Part shown: piece by piece, positions 33,629-45,870 of the stretch
Numbering within the stretch: the first letter of the stretch is position 1
How the letters are laid out: each line of letters begins with the position of its first letter
DNA from: Diospyros lotus
Lineage: Eukaryota > Streptophyta > Magnoliopsida > Ericales > Ebenaceae
Assembly: GCF_014633365.1 (NCBI RefSeq)
Contig: NC_068352.1
Span: forward strand, 30,847,310-30,911,309
Reading direction: 5' to 3'
Length of the DNA: 64,000 bases
Notes under the pieces: model-generated
Told to the model about the DNA's origin: nothing
Databases searched by the model: none
What the model saw: only the letters and a program-made list of their open reading frames with translations
Program-made: the position numbers and the translations under genes

Positions 33629-33990
33629 GGTTTTTTGGGACCGACCACCACGTGCCACCTCTGCGAATGGGTCTCAGGAATCGAACCTCGGACTTGGTGA
33701 TGTCGGACCTTGGTGATAGGACCTGCAAGACAACGGAGTGGCGGGGTTAGGGTCCCCCGGAGTGAACTCCGACGTTCAAATTAGTAGAATAAATGCAAGT
33801 CGTAATAAATGTAAGAGCTGTGGAACTTTTTATACCTGATGACAATCAGGCCGGATCTTTCGAACTCTGCACAAAATTATTGACTTGCCACGTGTCAGCT
33901 TCTCGGGTAATGCATGTGGCGAGCGGGGCCACTAACGCGTAGGAATATTCTTGTAATTTTAGGTAATACCGCATCAAAAACTAATATCAT
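33629..33990. mobile_element. LTR fragment (Gypsy-like)
   Basis: GC-richer than its flanks. It contains 'ggtgataggacctgcaagac', 'gtcccccggagtgaactccg' and 'cgacgttcaaattagta', phrases typical of the R-U5 part of plant LTRs ('gacgctcaagt' type, also seen at 58180 and 60800). Ends and duplication were not found. Confidence 0.4.
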
Positions 33991-34114
33991 GAGACACAAT
34001 GAAATATTTGTGATACGCTTTTTATTTTTTATTTCTCTTATGTTTAATATTATATTAAGAAAATATATGATGTGACACTAACATGTATTTTAAAAAAATA
34101 TAGTTTATAAACTC

Positions 34115-34920
34115 ACATCCGGACTGAAAATAATCGACTTCATTTTCTTTTCTAAGTTAACTTTTTACTTTTTGAACAAAAAAAAATATAGAGATTATAT
34201 CGTTATATCCTTTATCAAATATTCCTTTCTAAGTTAAGTTTTATTTTTGAAAAAAATCTAAAAATGGAATACTATTTTTGAATAAATATAATTAGAGATA
34301 TGATGTTGGTTTAAAATTTTGTTTTACAAAGAGAAAGTTTTGAAAGTGGGAGAACTTAATGTATTGCATATAAATAAAATATTTTATGTAGTTAGTCCTA
34401 TTAATTAATAAAATTATATCATCTATCTTAATTTAATAAATTATGTTAATATATATATTATAAATAAAATTAGACAAAATGATCATGTTATTATTTTAAT
34501 CTCACGGGGATATATAGATTGATAATATACCATTCCCATTAGGATTTGCAATCCCCACATTTTTTGGAATTACTATTTCCATGAATATTTGGTCTATAAT
34601 AATGGAAACTCTAGTATAATATATATATATATATACACGTCAAATAATATTATAAACTTAATTAACAAATAGACATGATAACAAAGGAATAATTAGCATA
34701 GTAATAAATGATCATATTATAGTAATCTTAATTATACAATGAAAGCAAATCGAATAGATAAACCTATTAATGAAGCAAAATTTAACTCGATCAAGTGATG
34801 ATGATCCTACACAACCCTAAAGTCAAAGTCAATCCATAATTTAGATCCACAATTTAATTCTTCAAATTAGGTTGTTGAATTGTTGGTTCAAATAAAAGTC
34901 ACATTCTTCAATGTCTCTAT
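34115..34920 (+). repeat. HMA-gene upstream duplication, copy 1
   Basis: 34115-34345 matches 61745-61895 ('cttcattttcttttctaag', 'taattagagatatgatgttg'). 34564-34900 matches 54302-54660 and 61905-62200 ('catgataacaaaggaataat', 'aatgatcatattatagtaat'). In two of the three cases an HMA gene lies downstream, so this is the distal part of a duplicated gene unit. Confidence 0.8.
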
Positions 34921-35241
34921 GTAAGGACTAGTGAGTGGATTTAGGCGTTTATTGGTATTTTGATGTGGGCATTAAACTTTTATTTTTATTAATTAGAGGT
35001 TGGAAATATTATTTTGTATGGGGAAAAGTCCAACTGAATTGAGCTATTAATTTTGGCTTAAGCCCATATGTGGGATGATATATTTATGCTCTTGTAACGA
35101 AGTGGGTTGGGTCGATAGTGTAAAGTCAAATATAAATATAAGTTAAAAGAAGAGCTCAATGGACCTTAATTTAGATGGGCTTAATTGACAGAGATTATTT
35201 AGTTGGGCTTGAGTCCATGTATTTAAGTGGGTTGAATTAAA

Positions 35242-36980
35242 TCTTTATATATATAAAAAGAAGATAGTCTTAAAAAGAGAAATTTCTCCCAAAAACTTAT
35301 ATTAATTATTTACAATTAATACTTATTCAATTAATAATTTGTATTTTGTAATTTGCATTAATAATTTAAATCTTTCAATTGCTTTGAAATAATAAGTAGT
35401 AATAAAATTTTTCTCCCAAAACTTGCATTAATGATTTGCATTTAGTACTTATTGCATTAATAATTTATATTTTATAATTTGTATTAATAATTTAAATATT
35501 TCAATTATTTTGAAATAATATCTACTAACTATTGTAAAATTAATAATGAATTTTAAATACATGAGTTTTCAATGTTAATCATGGGTTTTTCAATACATTA
35601 TTATGTAAATATTAAATATTTAATTAATCCGTCAATCAATAAAAAATAAATACTATTATGAGGAATATGAATAGATGCTTAAATTATTAATTAAGTCACA
35701 AAAAATTATTCATTTATATAAAATTTTATCTTTATATAATATAATATAATATAAATATTATATATTATATATAATATATAATATATAATAAAAAGTAGAA
35801 TAGTATGCAAATATTTCTTCCTTCCAAAAATCTGCCAAGCTATTTTTTACATCTAAAATTCGTATTAAACTTGCATAAATTTTTCAATGCTATTAATTAA
35901 TCAAAAATAAATATTTTCTGTTAGATCTTCTCATCAATTAATCTATCAATCAATCAAAAATAAATATTATTTATGAGAAATATGAATAGACACTTAAAGT
36001 ATCGACTAAATCATGAAAAATTATTAGCTAAATAAAATCTTATCTTTGTGTAATATAATAATATATAATATATAATATATAATATATTATATTAAAGTAG
36101 AATAATTTGTAAATTTTTATTCCCACAAAAAATCTGCCAAGCTATTTTTTGCCTCTAAAATTTGTATTAAATTTGCATGAATTTTATGAGAAATATTAAT
36201 AGAGAACTTAAACTATTAATTAAGTCATAGCAAATTATCAATTTATTTAAAATATTATATTTATATCTTTATTCTATATATATTTATATAATATTAAAAT
36301 ATGATAGTCAAACAAAGTATTTTGTCAAGTGTCAATCAATGATGAATTTTTTCCCTAAAAAACTTGCATTAAATCAAATGTAGTGATTAATTAATTATTA
36401 ATTACTTTAATAATTATATTATAGTCTTGAAAATGTGATATCTTAACAAATTCATAAAAAATTATTTAAGGTTGTCAAATGTTAGGGCTTTTCAATACTA
36501 ATTAATATTTAAGGTATCATATTTTTAAGACTGTGGAAAAAATTAAAATTCATATTTTTAAAATTTTGTTATTATTGAAAAAATTTATTCTTACTCATAT
36601 TTAAGAGTTTTAATTTATATTTATAATTATAATATAATAAATAAAAAATAATGAACATCTTTGAGTGGATATATTATAGATTTTATAATATTTATTTATA
36701 AATAAATATAATATAATAAATAAAAAAATTATAAATATTTTGTCAAATGACTTATTTAATATATTAATTATTCTTTAACACATTGAATGACAGTACATTG
36801 AATTAAAAGTATTTTCCATTAACATATTGAATAACGAATAATTAATTAAACTTAAATTTTGATAAATGATTAAAGATAAAAAAAATAATTATCAATTCTG
36901 TTAAAACGATTTAAAATAAAAAAATTATTTTTTTATTTTTAAATTAAACTCTCCCGTGTATCACACAGGTTCATCACTAG
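35242..36980 (+). mobile_element. 1.7-kb non-autonomous Helitron with tandem repeats
   Basis: The 5' end is TCTTTATATATATAAAAAG at 35242, preceded by A. The 3' end is a hairpin CCCGTGT-ATC-ACACAGG, about ten bases downstream CTAG (ending 36980), then T. This is the A|T insertion expected of Helitrons. There is no Rep/helicase gene. Internal repeats are a roughly 126-bp direct repeat (35283-35535) and a roughly 302-bp direct repeat (35630-36240, anchor 'tctgccaagctatttttt' at 35831 and 36133) with a partial third unit. Confidence 0.72.
35630..36340. repeat. About 302-bp tandem repeat
   Basis: Two full units and a partial third, all containing '(a)atatgaatagaca/tgcttaaa', a long TA-rich run and 'tctgccaagctatttttt'. 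It lies inside the Helitron. Confidence 0.8.
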
Positions 36981-37100
36981 TAAATGAAAAAAAAGAAAGA
37001 AATGGACATAAGATCTAAAATCGGCATGAGATATTTATGTGTTGTGTGAGTGAGTGAAGGGCAAATGTGGAAAGAGAAGAGAAAATGGGCTGATTTGCTA

Positions 37101-38354
37101 AGTTCAAGCTCAACTTGTTTAAAAATTGAGTTTCAAAATTATAATCTATCTTGATTTATTTTTTTAATGAACGAACTTGAACGAACTTTTATTGATTCGA
37201 ATAGCTAACTGAGCCTGAACGATTTGGTTCATTTGCAATCCTAACTAGGAACTTGGCTCCCTTATTTTGTAAGAAAACTAGTCTAAATAAATTCAAGGTT
37301 GAAAATTGTTAAGGCTACCTTAGACTCGAGGAGAATAGGGAGAGAGATGACTGTTGTACAGATCAAGTGACTATTGACTTCAAATTACCCATCAATTTAT
37401 TTTTATTACATATATATGCCATTCACCTAACCGATTATATATATGTTTCTATCTATTGTTAGGCTTTAATAATAATATTATTAATCTTTTCATCTTTAAA
37501 TCCAAGTTAAATTAATGGTGGCAACTAGTTAAACCCAAAACATGAAGAAACATTGCCCACAAAGGATCAAGACTTTCCCTTCAACACATAGTTAATTAAT
37601 TTGACAACTCTCATGTCACTTTAAGACATAGCAGTCTTATGAATCTTTTTTTTTTATTACTTAAATTCGTAACTCAAGTGTAGTGTTTCTTTTTTTTTTT
37701 TTTTTTTTACGACCATTGTGGCCCATTGGCAAAAAATAACAATCACCCTAAGTTTTCATTTATTGTTAGGATGGACTGACTTGGAAATTATCAAAGTCGT
37801 GATTTTAATTTTTAATTAATTAATTCTTTTTGGTGGTGTGGGTTCTCTGGTCAAATCTGGCTAATTGTTGCATGGAAGGGGCTTTAAGGCCTAAGTCATT
37901 AATCTAAACCCAAGAAGGGCTATGGGTCACCCGGTCTCATTAAACATTTGGGCTCCGATCTCTTTATTTTTTAATTTATAGTTTTGAATTTATTTTTAAT
38001 TTTTTAATTTTTTATTTTAATAATTTATTTTTAAAAAATTAAAAATCCATTTTCTTTGTTTAAAATATTATCTTTTAAAACAAAAAAATAAAAAATACGT
38101 TCTCTTGATAATTTTAAAAATAAATCATGCTAAATGTACAACCATTTTGTACATCTTGGGTTATATAAGGGGGTATTATGATTAAAATACCCCTCACCTC
38201 ACATGCATCTCACGCGCCTCTATGCCCCTCATGAGAGACTTTTTTGTCATTGATACACTTTTATGTAGTCCAAAACATACATTAAAGTATACTAATAATA
38301 TTTTTTTTTAAAAATAAATTTTTAATAATATTTTATTCAATTGGTTCATCAGCG
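37101..38354. other. Upstream region of HMA gene copy 1
   Basis: 37775-37970 matches 62862-63010 (an unbroken shared run around 'tcaaagtcgtgattttaatt'), which lies at the corresponding place upstream of HMA copy 3. Poly-T runs occur at 37640-37660 and 37690-37710. The rest is AT-rich with nothing recognised. Confidence 0.6.
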
Positions 38355-38501
38355 AAGTGTTTGTGTAAATGGACGTGAGAAGAGCCTTATCGAATGCTCT
38401 CTCTCTCACTCTCTCTCTATATATATACATATATAGGTGTATTATCTGCATCTGGCAGATTAAGGGTTTCAGATCCACACATTTCTGAGCAAACCAACAC
38501 G

Positions 38502-39129
38502 ATGAAAGTAAGTAATATTCTGATCGAAATTAACTACAAACTTGGTTTTTGCTCACAAACAGTGGGATCGATACAAGAACCCGTAATTACTATCGTTAAG
38601 ATATATATTTGGAGTGGTTCTAATGGGTTCTTGCTTCCAATTAAGCAGCAAAAGGTGGTCGTCAGATTCTGCGCGAAGAGAAGTAAGTCTCGCTCCGAAG
38701 CCCTCACCATTGCCATAGGCGTTCCAGGTATCACATAAGCGTCATAAATACAGAACTTTCGTTCAGAATAACATTGTCGTACTGTCGACGGCACTTTTAT
38801 ATCATTATTATATTTACTTGTATGTACAGATCTTCTTATAAAAGAATATAGTCTTTAATTAGGACAGTTGTATATTTTTATTGTTCTGAATCTCGTGTTT
38901 GTTTTTGGAAGGGGTGACATCGGCGACGCTGAAGGGGCAGGACAAGGACGAGATGGAGGTGGTGGGAGAAGGGATTGACGCGGTGGAGCTGACGACCCTG
39001 CTGAGGAAGGATGCGGTGGTGCTCAAGCGTTGGTGGGGCCTCAGGCGGCAGTCCGACGGCCGGCGGTCAGCAGCAGGCGACCGCCCCCCCCCCCCCCCCC
39101 CTCCTTTCTCTCTCTCTCGTAGGCCGTAG
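38502..39129 (+). CDS. Small HMA-domain protein (HIPP-like), copy 1, altered C-terminus
   Basis: Three exons: 38502-38507 (Met-Lys only), 38649-38727 and 38912-39129, with GT-AG introns and matching phases, giving 100 aa. It begins MKQKVVVRF, then KSRSEALTIAIGVPG, and exon 3 has VTSATLKGQDKDEMEVVGEG and IDAVELTTLLRK. This is the beta-alpha-beta-beta-alpha-beta layout of plant heavy-metal-associated proteins. The metal-binding CXXC is missing: the loop reads AKRSKSRS. After LLRK the expected KVG...LVSV strand is replaced by DAVVLKRWWGLRRQ and a poly-proline run from an 18-C tract. A shifted frame still reads ALVG there, so an indel has probably broken the C-terminus. The TATA position reads TGTAAAT (38364) where copy 3 has TATAAAT. 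It may be a pseudogene. Confidence 0.72.
39083..39101. repeat. Poly-C tract
   Basis: A run of about 18-19 C residues in the altered 3' coding part of HMA copy 1. Its length is prone to sequencing error and slippage. Confidence 0.9.
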
Positions 39130-39460
39130 TCCCGTCTTGTTTCTGCGTGAATCCTGAACGGCCTTGGGGGCGAGTGACGACGAGGACGAGGACGATAAGG
39201 AAAGGGGAGAGCGAGCCGCGAGCGAAAGAGCTAGAGAGGGAGAAGGGTTTGCCGAAGGCGCTGATTGGGGGGTGGGCTTGGAAAAAATTTATGGGCCCCA
39301 AAAATGACAAAATTATGGGCCTGAGGCAACCGCCTCTTGGCCCTCACTATTGGTCCGGCCCTGGTCCTGCCATGAGCATTTCCTTCTTGCTATGGCCACT
39401 CCATCATCATCAGCAAAAGAAAAGAAAAGGGTTGTATTTTAAAGAAGTAGAAGGTTAGTT
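39130..39460. other. GC-rich repeat remnant downstream of HMA copy 1
   Basis: 39265-39375 ('gggcctgaggcaaccgcctc' through 'ggtccggccctgg') has the look of the end of a GC-rich plant repeat family. It probably inserted into the 3' part of the gene. Ends were not found. Confidence 0.4.
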
Positions 39461-40265
39461 GATATATATATATATATTATATAATTATAAAAATATTATC
39501 GCAGTCTCATTGTTTCGGTAAATTTTTTGGTGCAAAAAATCTTCTAGTATAGTGTCTTATTTCTTACTTACTAGTTTTAGAGGGTTTCGTTTAATTTTTG
39601 CTTAGCATTGATTATTAATATTAGCATTGATTATTAATAAGAGTACTATGATCGCCAGTTGGTAACATGCTAAATTCAATGCCAGATAGTAAAAACGGAA
39701 GGGAGAAGTAAAGCCAATAGAAAGACCAGAAGAGAGAGAATAACCTCCTGTAAGTGATTAAATAAGTAATATGTTAGATTTATATTAGTAAATTATGAGT
39801 TTGATCCTCATCTTGTGTAGTAAAATAAATTTCTATACTTGTGATTTATCTCTTTTGTCAAAATCTAAAACACGAGCAACGGAAACCACGTAAGAAGCCA
39901 TCCCAATAAAAGAGAAGAGAATTATCAAGGGAATCAAAATAAACTTTGTTATTGTATGATTAAGAGTCTAAATTTTAATATTATTTTAATTCAGATCTTA
40001 TAATATTTATAATTATCTAACAAAAATAGAAACAAGTCAAAATAATAAGATAATAAAATAAATCCTAATCTTAATTTAATTTTTAAAATTAAAATCGAAA
40101 ACATATATATATATATATCCCTATCATAAATATACTTTTGGACATGGAGGTTATGACAAGACCAAAGAAGAATTTTAAGGTATCCCTTCCTTCTTTCTTT
40201 CCCTTCTGTCATCACGGCTGCCATTAATTGTCTGCTTTTTTTTCTTTTTTTTTTTGCCAAAATGG
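39461..40265. other. AT-rich intergenic stretch
   Basis: TA microsatellites at 39463-39478 and 40103-40118. A short direct repeat 'agcattgattattaata' occurs at 39604-39639. No gene. Confidence 0.5.
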
Positions 40266-40425
40266 GCTAAATATCATAAATAATTACTGAATTTTATATT
40301 AAATTATAAAAAATAAAAATCATTGAATTTTAATTTGTAGTTAAAAGAGTACTAAATTTTAATTCAATATATAATTTCATAGTTATTATCAATTATCATT
40401 AAAAGAGATTAACAAGATGTTGATT

Positions 40426-41438
40426 TTGGACTATTCAAGCCCAATCTGGCCCATCTCCCAGCCCAATTTGGCCCATCCCTCATGACCCAATCTCAGCCAC
40501 ATCCTGGCCATGTGCCAGTCTACAGTAACATCATTGTAGTCTTTTTTGGGTATCCGCGCATTCGTCCCAGATCTCATCCTCATTAATGGTAATCTCTCAT
40601 CCACATTAACGAGGGTCTCGTTGACACCATGCAATTACCTGAGAATCTCCACCGACTCCGGATACTTAGTCCCATCACTTGCAAAAGCACGATACATGTA
40701 TGTAGGACGACGTCCCCTCCTTCTATATCAACCAGCTCTCTTCAGAGTCAAGGTATGTTCTGCTCTCTGACCTATTGATTAGGGGTGTTCGCGGTGCGGT
40801 TTGGCCGGTCTGAATCATTTTCAGCACGCCAAACCGCTAGTGCGGTTTTTCAACCAAACCAAACCGGTCTGGTTTGGGTTCAGCCAAACCGCACCAAATC
40901 AGACCGCATTTGCGGTCTGGTTTGGTGAAATTTATCGCGGTTTGAAATGCTACTTAAAATCATTAAAAAATATATTTAAAAATGGTAAATAAAGACACAA
41001 ATATTGGTAAATAAAGACAATTAAATGTAAATAAATAGGAGCAAAAAATAAAGATAAAATAGTGTAAAAAATATATAGGATGGGCTGCCAATTATTAGAT
41101 TTTTATAATAATAATTTTTTTATTATTTTCTTAGGCGGTTCGCTTTTAAACCCCAAACCGCGCGGTTTGGACATAATTCAAACCATTTTCGACCACCAAA
41201 AAAAATAACCAATCGGTTCAGTTTGATTCGGTTCGGTTTGGCCGATTTCCGCGGTACACCGATTTTTTTGAACACCCTTACTACTGATACACTGTTATTT
41301 CTTAACTCTCTCACTCACTCGAGTGTCGGAGTACTTGCATGTGCTAGCCATCCCCCGAACGGACTCGTCGTCGGAGCCCACTCTTTGCCATTGCGATCCC
41401 ATCACCGACTATTTTCTTTGGTCAGGAAGAAATATACA
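40426..41438 (+). mobile_element. Gypsy-like solo LTR carrying a hAT MITE
   Basis: Flanked by TGATT (40421-40425 and 41439-41443). It starts TTGGAC (a decayed TG) and ends TATACA. About 504 bp remain after removing the MITE at 40780-41280. The right part has 'cactcgagtgtcggagtact', the R-U5 phrase shared with other plant Gypsy LTRs, including those at 58180 and 60800 in the opposite orientation. Confidence 0.65.
40780..41280. mobile_element. 501-bp hAT-family MITE
   Basis: The ends TAGGGGTGTTC and GAACACCCTTA are inverted repeats. The 8-bp target duplication is CTATTGAT (40772-40779) / CTACTGAT (41281-41288), with one mismatch. The subterminal GCGGTTTGG / CCAAACCGC motifs are typical of hAT MITEs. 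There is no coding capacity. It is nested in the solo LTR 40426-41438. Confidence 0.88.
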
Positions 41439-41728
41439 TGATTAATAACGTGAATAATTAAGTATAAATAGTCATTGAAATTTGTACAAAAGTTGAATTT
41501 TATATTAGAGTATAAAAATGTTAATTTTTTAAACAGTTATTAACGGTAGTTATAAAATTATATATTAAATTCAAATTTAGTGATCTTTTAACGATAAATT
41601 GAAATTTAATAATTTTTTTATAATTTAATATAAAATTCAATGAGGATTTATATCATCTTCAAAATCATAGAACTTAACTTCACAACTGAGTACTAGTTGT
41701 TAGAAGTATTTGGCAAACATTACACTAA

Positions 41729-42448
41729 GGGGACGTTTAGTACGGGGGGAGAAGTTTTTAAATTTCTGGGATTCATGATTATTGGGAATGCTTTTGGAAA
41801 TTTTTGATTATCAGGATTTATGCAATTCTATATTTGGATAGATTTAAACATTTTCAGGAATGTTGAGTATTTTTTTCTAAGAATCTTACATTCATATGTT
41901 TGGTTTAAATGTAAAATTCTTGGAAATTCATATTTTTTTCTAAAATTACCCTTATTTAATTTTTTATTTAAAAATGATAAATTTCTTCTACTACATAAAA
42001 TATTGGGACCCACAATATCTTTTTCCAAAATATTATTTTTTTACACATTATGTATATATATGCATGTGTATATATATAATATATATACATAATATATATG
42101 TTTGTATGAATATCTACTTTAATATATATAATATTTTATAATAAATAATATAAATATATTATAATATATTTATATATATATATATAATATGTTTGTATAG
42201 ATTTATAAAAGGGTAAAGGGTGTTTTAATCTTTTTATTTGTTAAAAACATTCCTAAGTCCATGAGAAATTTGGATTCCCAACCCTCATGAAAATGTTTTT
42301 TTGAAAAAATTGCTTAAAAATCATTTTCGGTAATCCTATTTCTCAGGATTCTTTTTATAAGAAAATTATACCAAACATGAAAATACAGATTTCCAATCTA
42401 ACATTCTCAAAAATCTTAAAATTTCTCCTATACCAAACCAAACGCCCC
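41729..42448. mobile_element. 720-bp PIF/Harbinger-like MITE
   Basis: The left end GGGGACGTTTAGTACG and the right end (complement) GGGGCGTTTGGT are inverted repeats, and the imperfect similarity continues inwards (ggattc/gaatcc, ggaatg/cattcc blocks). TAA precedes the left end, but the right flank is TTG, so the expected 3-bp duplication is not confirmed. The interior is AT-rich with TA runs. Confidence 0.65.
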
Positions 42449-44058
42449 TTGAGATTAGGAATAGATTATTGGTTCATTGGGAACCAATGTAATAACATTA
42501 CCATGATTTGGGAGGGAGCGTGAGAGTGGTAAGACGATGGATCTGTTTGACTCTGGTGCCAACTAGGAAGGGAGCCAAGGCCTCGGCTTGCTTCTTACCT
42601 GGCATCCAGGGAGCCCAGGCAGCCCAGGCCATTAACCTTCCATTTGTCTTCAACTAATGGCCTCTGCGAATAAAAAAAAAATTAAAAGTCAATTGTTTGT
42701 TTGATTAAGATTCTAAAAACTAGTGTTTATATACAACACGAAGGTATCATTATTTTGTATAATATGAACGATAATTTTATATAATATGATGAAGTTTTTA
42801 AACAATATACTATTTTTATTGTTTATATACAATATTTTATTAAAATATACAATAAATTTATCTGATAATCTTTAAAAAGATTATCTCACTCCTTTTTAGA
42901 TAAATTTATCTTAAATTTTACAGATAAAAAAAAAAAAACCTATATGTCTCCCAATACATTTCAAAAAATTTAACAACTAATCTGATAAAAATTTTAGAAT
43001 GTTTCATAGTTTTTTCTTGATCATTTCATATTTTGGTCAGAAAAATATTTTAATCTTGTTTTGGTACAACCTTATATTGCTCATTTTAACAACCGTTACC
43101 TAAATAACTAATTAATCTTCTATAAGAAAGATAAAACAAAGCATATAGAAACTCTGAATACATAGAAATCAGTTTGAATTTGAATTTCTATATATATATA
43201 GAAATCAGTTTCATTATGAGCTTGTTCTAGGTTGTTAATTTGAACATGCTCACGGACAATGCCATCGCCAACATCTATAATTTTTGTTTATTTTTTATTT
43301 TTTCATAATAATAGTCAAAGAAGGTTATTTTGGAATTAGAAAATATTGATTGTCGATCGTTAATGGTAATAATGGTAAATGATATATATTTATAAAATTC
43401 AAGAGGTGTTTGTGTTATTTTTTTAAAATACAAGAATAGTTGATACAATTTAAGCAAACACAAGCCCTAAAAGATTTGGCCTAATGATTCAGGATCTATA
43501 TATATCATGATGTAGGTGGCTTCCTGGAATGTGAGGATCTCATCCAAACTCCTAATCAGGAGCGCATTCGATGTCCCAGTTATTAGTGTATCTTCTTCAT
43601 TGTGCTGTCTGAAACCGATTGCCCTACATTATCATTTCTTTAGACGTTGCAAAATAAGACTATAAGACATTGTTCCTCAAGCATGATTTTCTAGTATCAA
43701 AAACAGATTGTTTCTTTTTGTTGGGTTTTAGGTTTTTTTTTTCTTTTTGTTATGCTCTTGTTTTAGTTTTTTTTTTTTTTTTTTATGATGATTGGGTATG
43801 TCCTAATTTATAATGTTGACTTTTCGTGATTTTTTTTTTTTAATATAAGCTTACTTACGAAAAGAAACTTGTACACTGCTCCCATGGGCATGGCTCTACA
43901 GTAAAATATTGGGAGGCTGAACCGAGTATCGAAGATTCGAATTTTTATAAAAGTAGGGTCTTGGTGTGCCCTATCGCTTCTCCAGGGGTTTCGTTCACAT
44001 GACGTGAAGGGGGATCTATAGTGAGGATAGTCACTCCCCAAAGTCCACCCCTGAGTGT
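42449..44058. other. Intergenic stretch
   Basis: AT-rich, with poly-T runs at 43733-43741, 43767-43784 and 43829-43842. 43843-44055 is GC-richer ('ctcccatgggcatggctcta', a TTCGAA B-box-like site near 43939). With the adjoining poly-T tract it could be a minus-strand SINE. I could not find a proper A-box or target duplication, so it is left unassigned. Confidence 0.4.
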
Positions 44059-44066
44059 GTATAGGT

Positions 44067-44548
44067 TAGGGGGGAGCAAAAGTTCAGGTAAACTGAACTA
44101 ACCAAACTGAACCGACAAGTTCGGTCGGTTCAGTTCGATTTTTTATCGGTAGCGGTTCTGTTCAGTTATTTCCTTCAAGATTTTCGGTTATTTAGTTCGG
44201 TTCAATTATTAGGTTCGGTCCGATTTAGTTATTTTTTTTCAAGAATTTTGGTTATTTGGTTCGATTTTTATGGTATTATTAACCAAAAAATCCAAACGAA
44301 GTGACAAATCAACACTCTTTTATTAGGTTCAATTCGATTATTAGGTTCGATACATTTTTTTTTTGTAAAAATTTCGGATCGATTTTCAATTCGGTTATAA
44401 TGACTCAAAATTCGATTAGTTTGATTTTAGTTATTTCGGTTAGTTTAGATGATTCAATTGGTCCCGTTCGGTTATATACCTCAATTTGATTCGATTCGAT
44501 TATTAATTTTTGATCAGATCGATTCAGTTAACTGATTGTACACCCCTA
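44067..44548. mobile_element. 482-bp hAT-family MITE
   Basis: It starts TAGGGGGGAGCA and ends TGTACACCCCTA, flanked by a perfect 8-bp duplication GTATAGGT (44059-44066 and 44549-44556). The interior is dominated by TTCGGTT/AACCGAA-type motifs, as in the MITE at 40780 and the fragment at 53770. Confidence 0.93.
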
Positions 44549-44556
44549 GTATAGGT

Positions 44557-45235
44557 TATGACATCATCTAAATTTACACGAAAGACGAATAAGGGGAGAA
44601 TGTTGCTCTTTTTCAAAACTAGACAGTTGAAATTTGGAACCTAAATTATTAAAAAAAAAAAAAACTTATACTCCAAAGAATATTAGAAGATTATGTGAGA
44701 CATAATTATTATAATATTAAAATATTAGCTCCCAATCTTTTGTCTTATGTCTGCCACTGTGTACTGTGAAAATCACTCTCCGACAAGACGTGAGATTAAT
44801 TAATAAGTAATATCTCATTCTTTTTTATATGCCAAATATAATATAGTCATGACCTCATGTATTACTACTTTTACCAAATATTAGGGTTACGTAATATTTT
44901 GGTAAAATTAAAATAAATAAACTAAAATGTCAAAATTGTCAGTTGGTTTGGTTTGATTTTCAACTTTGATAATTTCAGTTACTTCGATTCGATTTGATCT
45001 CTTTAATGAAAAAAAAAACAAAAATAATTGAACCGACTAAAATGTTCAAAATCATACTGTTTTTGTACTTTGTTATTTTGATTGTTTATTTTGTTTTGTG
45101 GGTTTCAATTTTTTTTCATTTTTTTGGTCAGTTCGATTTTATTAGTTTGTTTAGTTTGAGAATCTATTTAATTAATTTGATTCAATTTTTAAAATAAATT
45201 CAATATATTTAATTTGAGTAGTTATCATATCGATC
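44557..45235. other. AT-rich intergenic stretch
   Basis: A degenerate 'cagttggtttggtttgattt' / 'cagttcgattttattagt' patch at 44940-45190 resembles an old hAT MITE like the neighbouring one. No ends found. Confidence 0.4.
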
Positions 45236-45870
45236 GAATGCTCTCTCTACTATTATGCCTAATGAAAAGCCTAAGTCTAATAAAAAAAGGCCCACAAGCC
45301 CATTGAAGGAGACATGAGACTAAGGTTGGAGACTCACGAGTAACCTATTAGAGACTCGCGAAAGACTTACTCAAGGAAGACTAATGAAAAACTTAAGAGA
45401 AATTGTGGGAGACTTGGCGGAGTGTCCTCGGCCCGAGTGACCCTCAGTTTAATTGATTGAGATCAAGACCGAGTGACTCACTTGAGATCCTCTCTTGATG
45501 CCTTCGAAAGACCTTCCTGAGAATTCATTAATCACTCAATAACTATTATTTGAAAAATTATCGTGGCCCATCTATTCCGATATTATTGCCTACAAATTTG
45601 CAAGAGAACCCGAAATACTTGTAGAAAATTGTGAGTCTTCCTCCACTTGTCAGTCTCCTTTCACTTATAAATAGGAGACTCATTCTTTAATAAAAATACG
45701 CACACAACACTTGTTTTCTACATTCTATGCTTCAAACACAAGATTGACTTAAATATCAGACAATCCATGAGTAAGGCTCACCAATGCCCCTAACCAATTT
45801 GTTTCTTGCAGGTCACTTAGAGACTATATCTGAGATACTCTCTCTTACAAAGAAATTATTATTGTATCTT
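45236..45870 (+). mobile_element. LTR-like sequence
   Basis: Less AT-rich block with 'ttataaataggagactc' (TATA box, about 45664), an upstream region of repeated 'gagact' words, and a downstream 'ggtcacttagagacta' segment. This promoter/R/U5 layout suggests a solo LTR. Exact ends and target duplication were not established. Confidence 0.45.

Larger units (their letters stand above)
34921..37100 (-). mobile_element. Diverged LTR fragment split by a Helitron
   Basis: 34921-35241, read on the minus strand, shares 'taaatccact', 'ttggacttttc' and 'atgggcttaagcc' with the right part of the LTR-like sequence ending at 30938. 36981-37100 carries its next portion ('gggcaaatgtgg...aaaatgggctg'). The Helitron 35242-36980 sits between. 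Confidence 0.5.
40266..41655. repeat. Foldback element split by a solo LTR
   Basis: The left arm, about 40276-40405, and the right arm, about 41510-41650, are diverged inverted repeats (left 'gaattttatattaaattata', right complement 'tataatttaatataaaattc'). The LTR 40426-41438 sits in the loop. Probably an AT-rich MITE; no target duplication identified. Confidence 0.6.

Noticed and set aside
39041..39458. Proline- or glycine-rich protein on either strand downstream of HMA copy 1
   Set aside because: It results from the poly-C tract and a GC-rich repeat remnant. Only the HMA part upstream is supported by comparison with the other copies.
43830..44055. Minus-strand tRNA-derived SINE with A-tail
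   Set aside because: A TTCGAA B-box-like site and a terminal poly-T are present, but I could not find a convincing A-box or target duplication.
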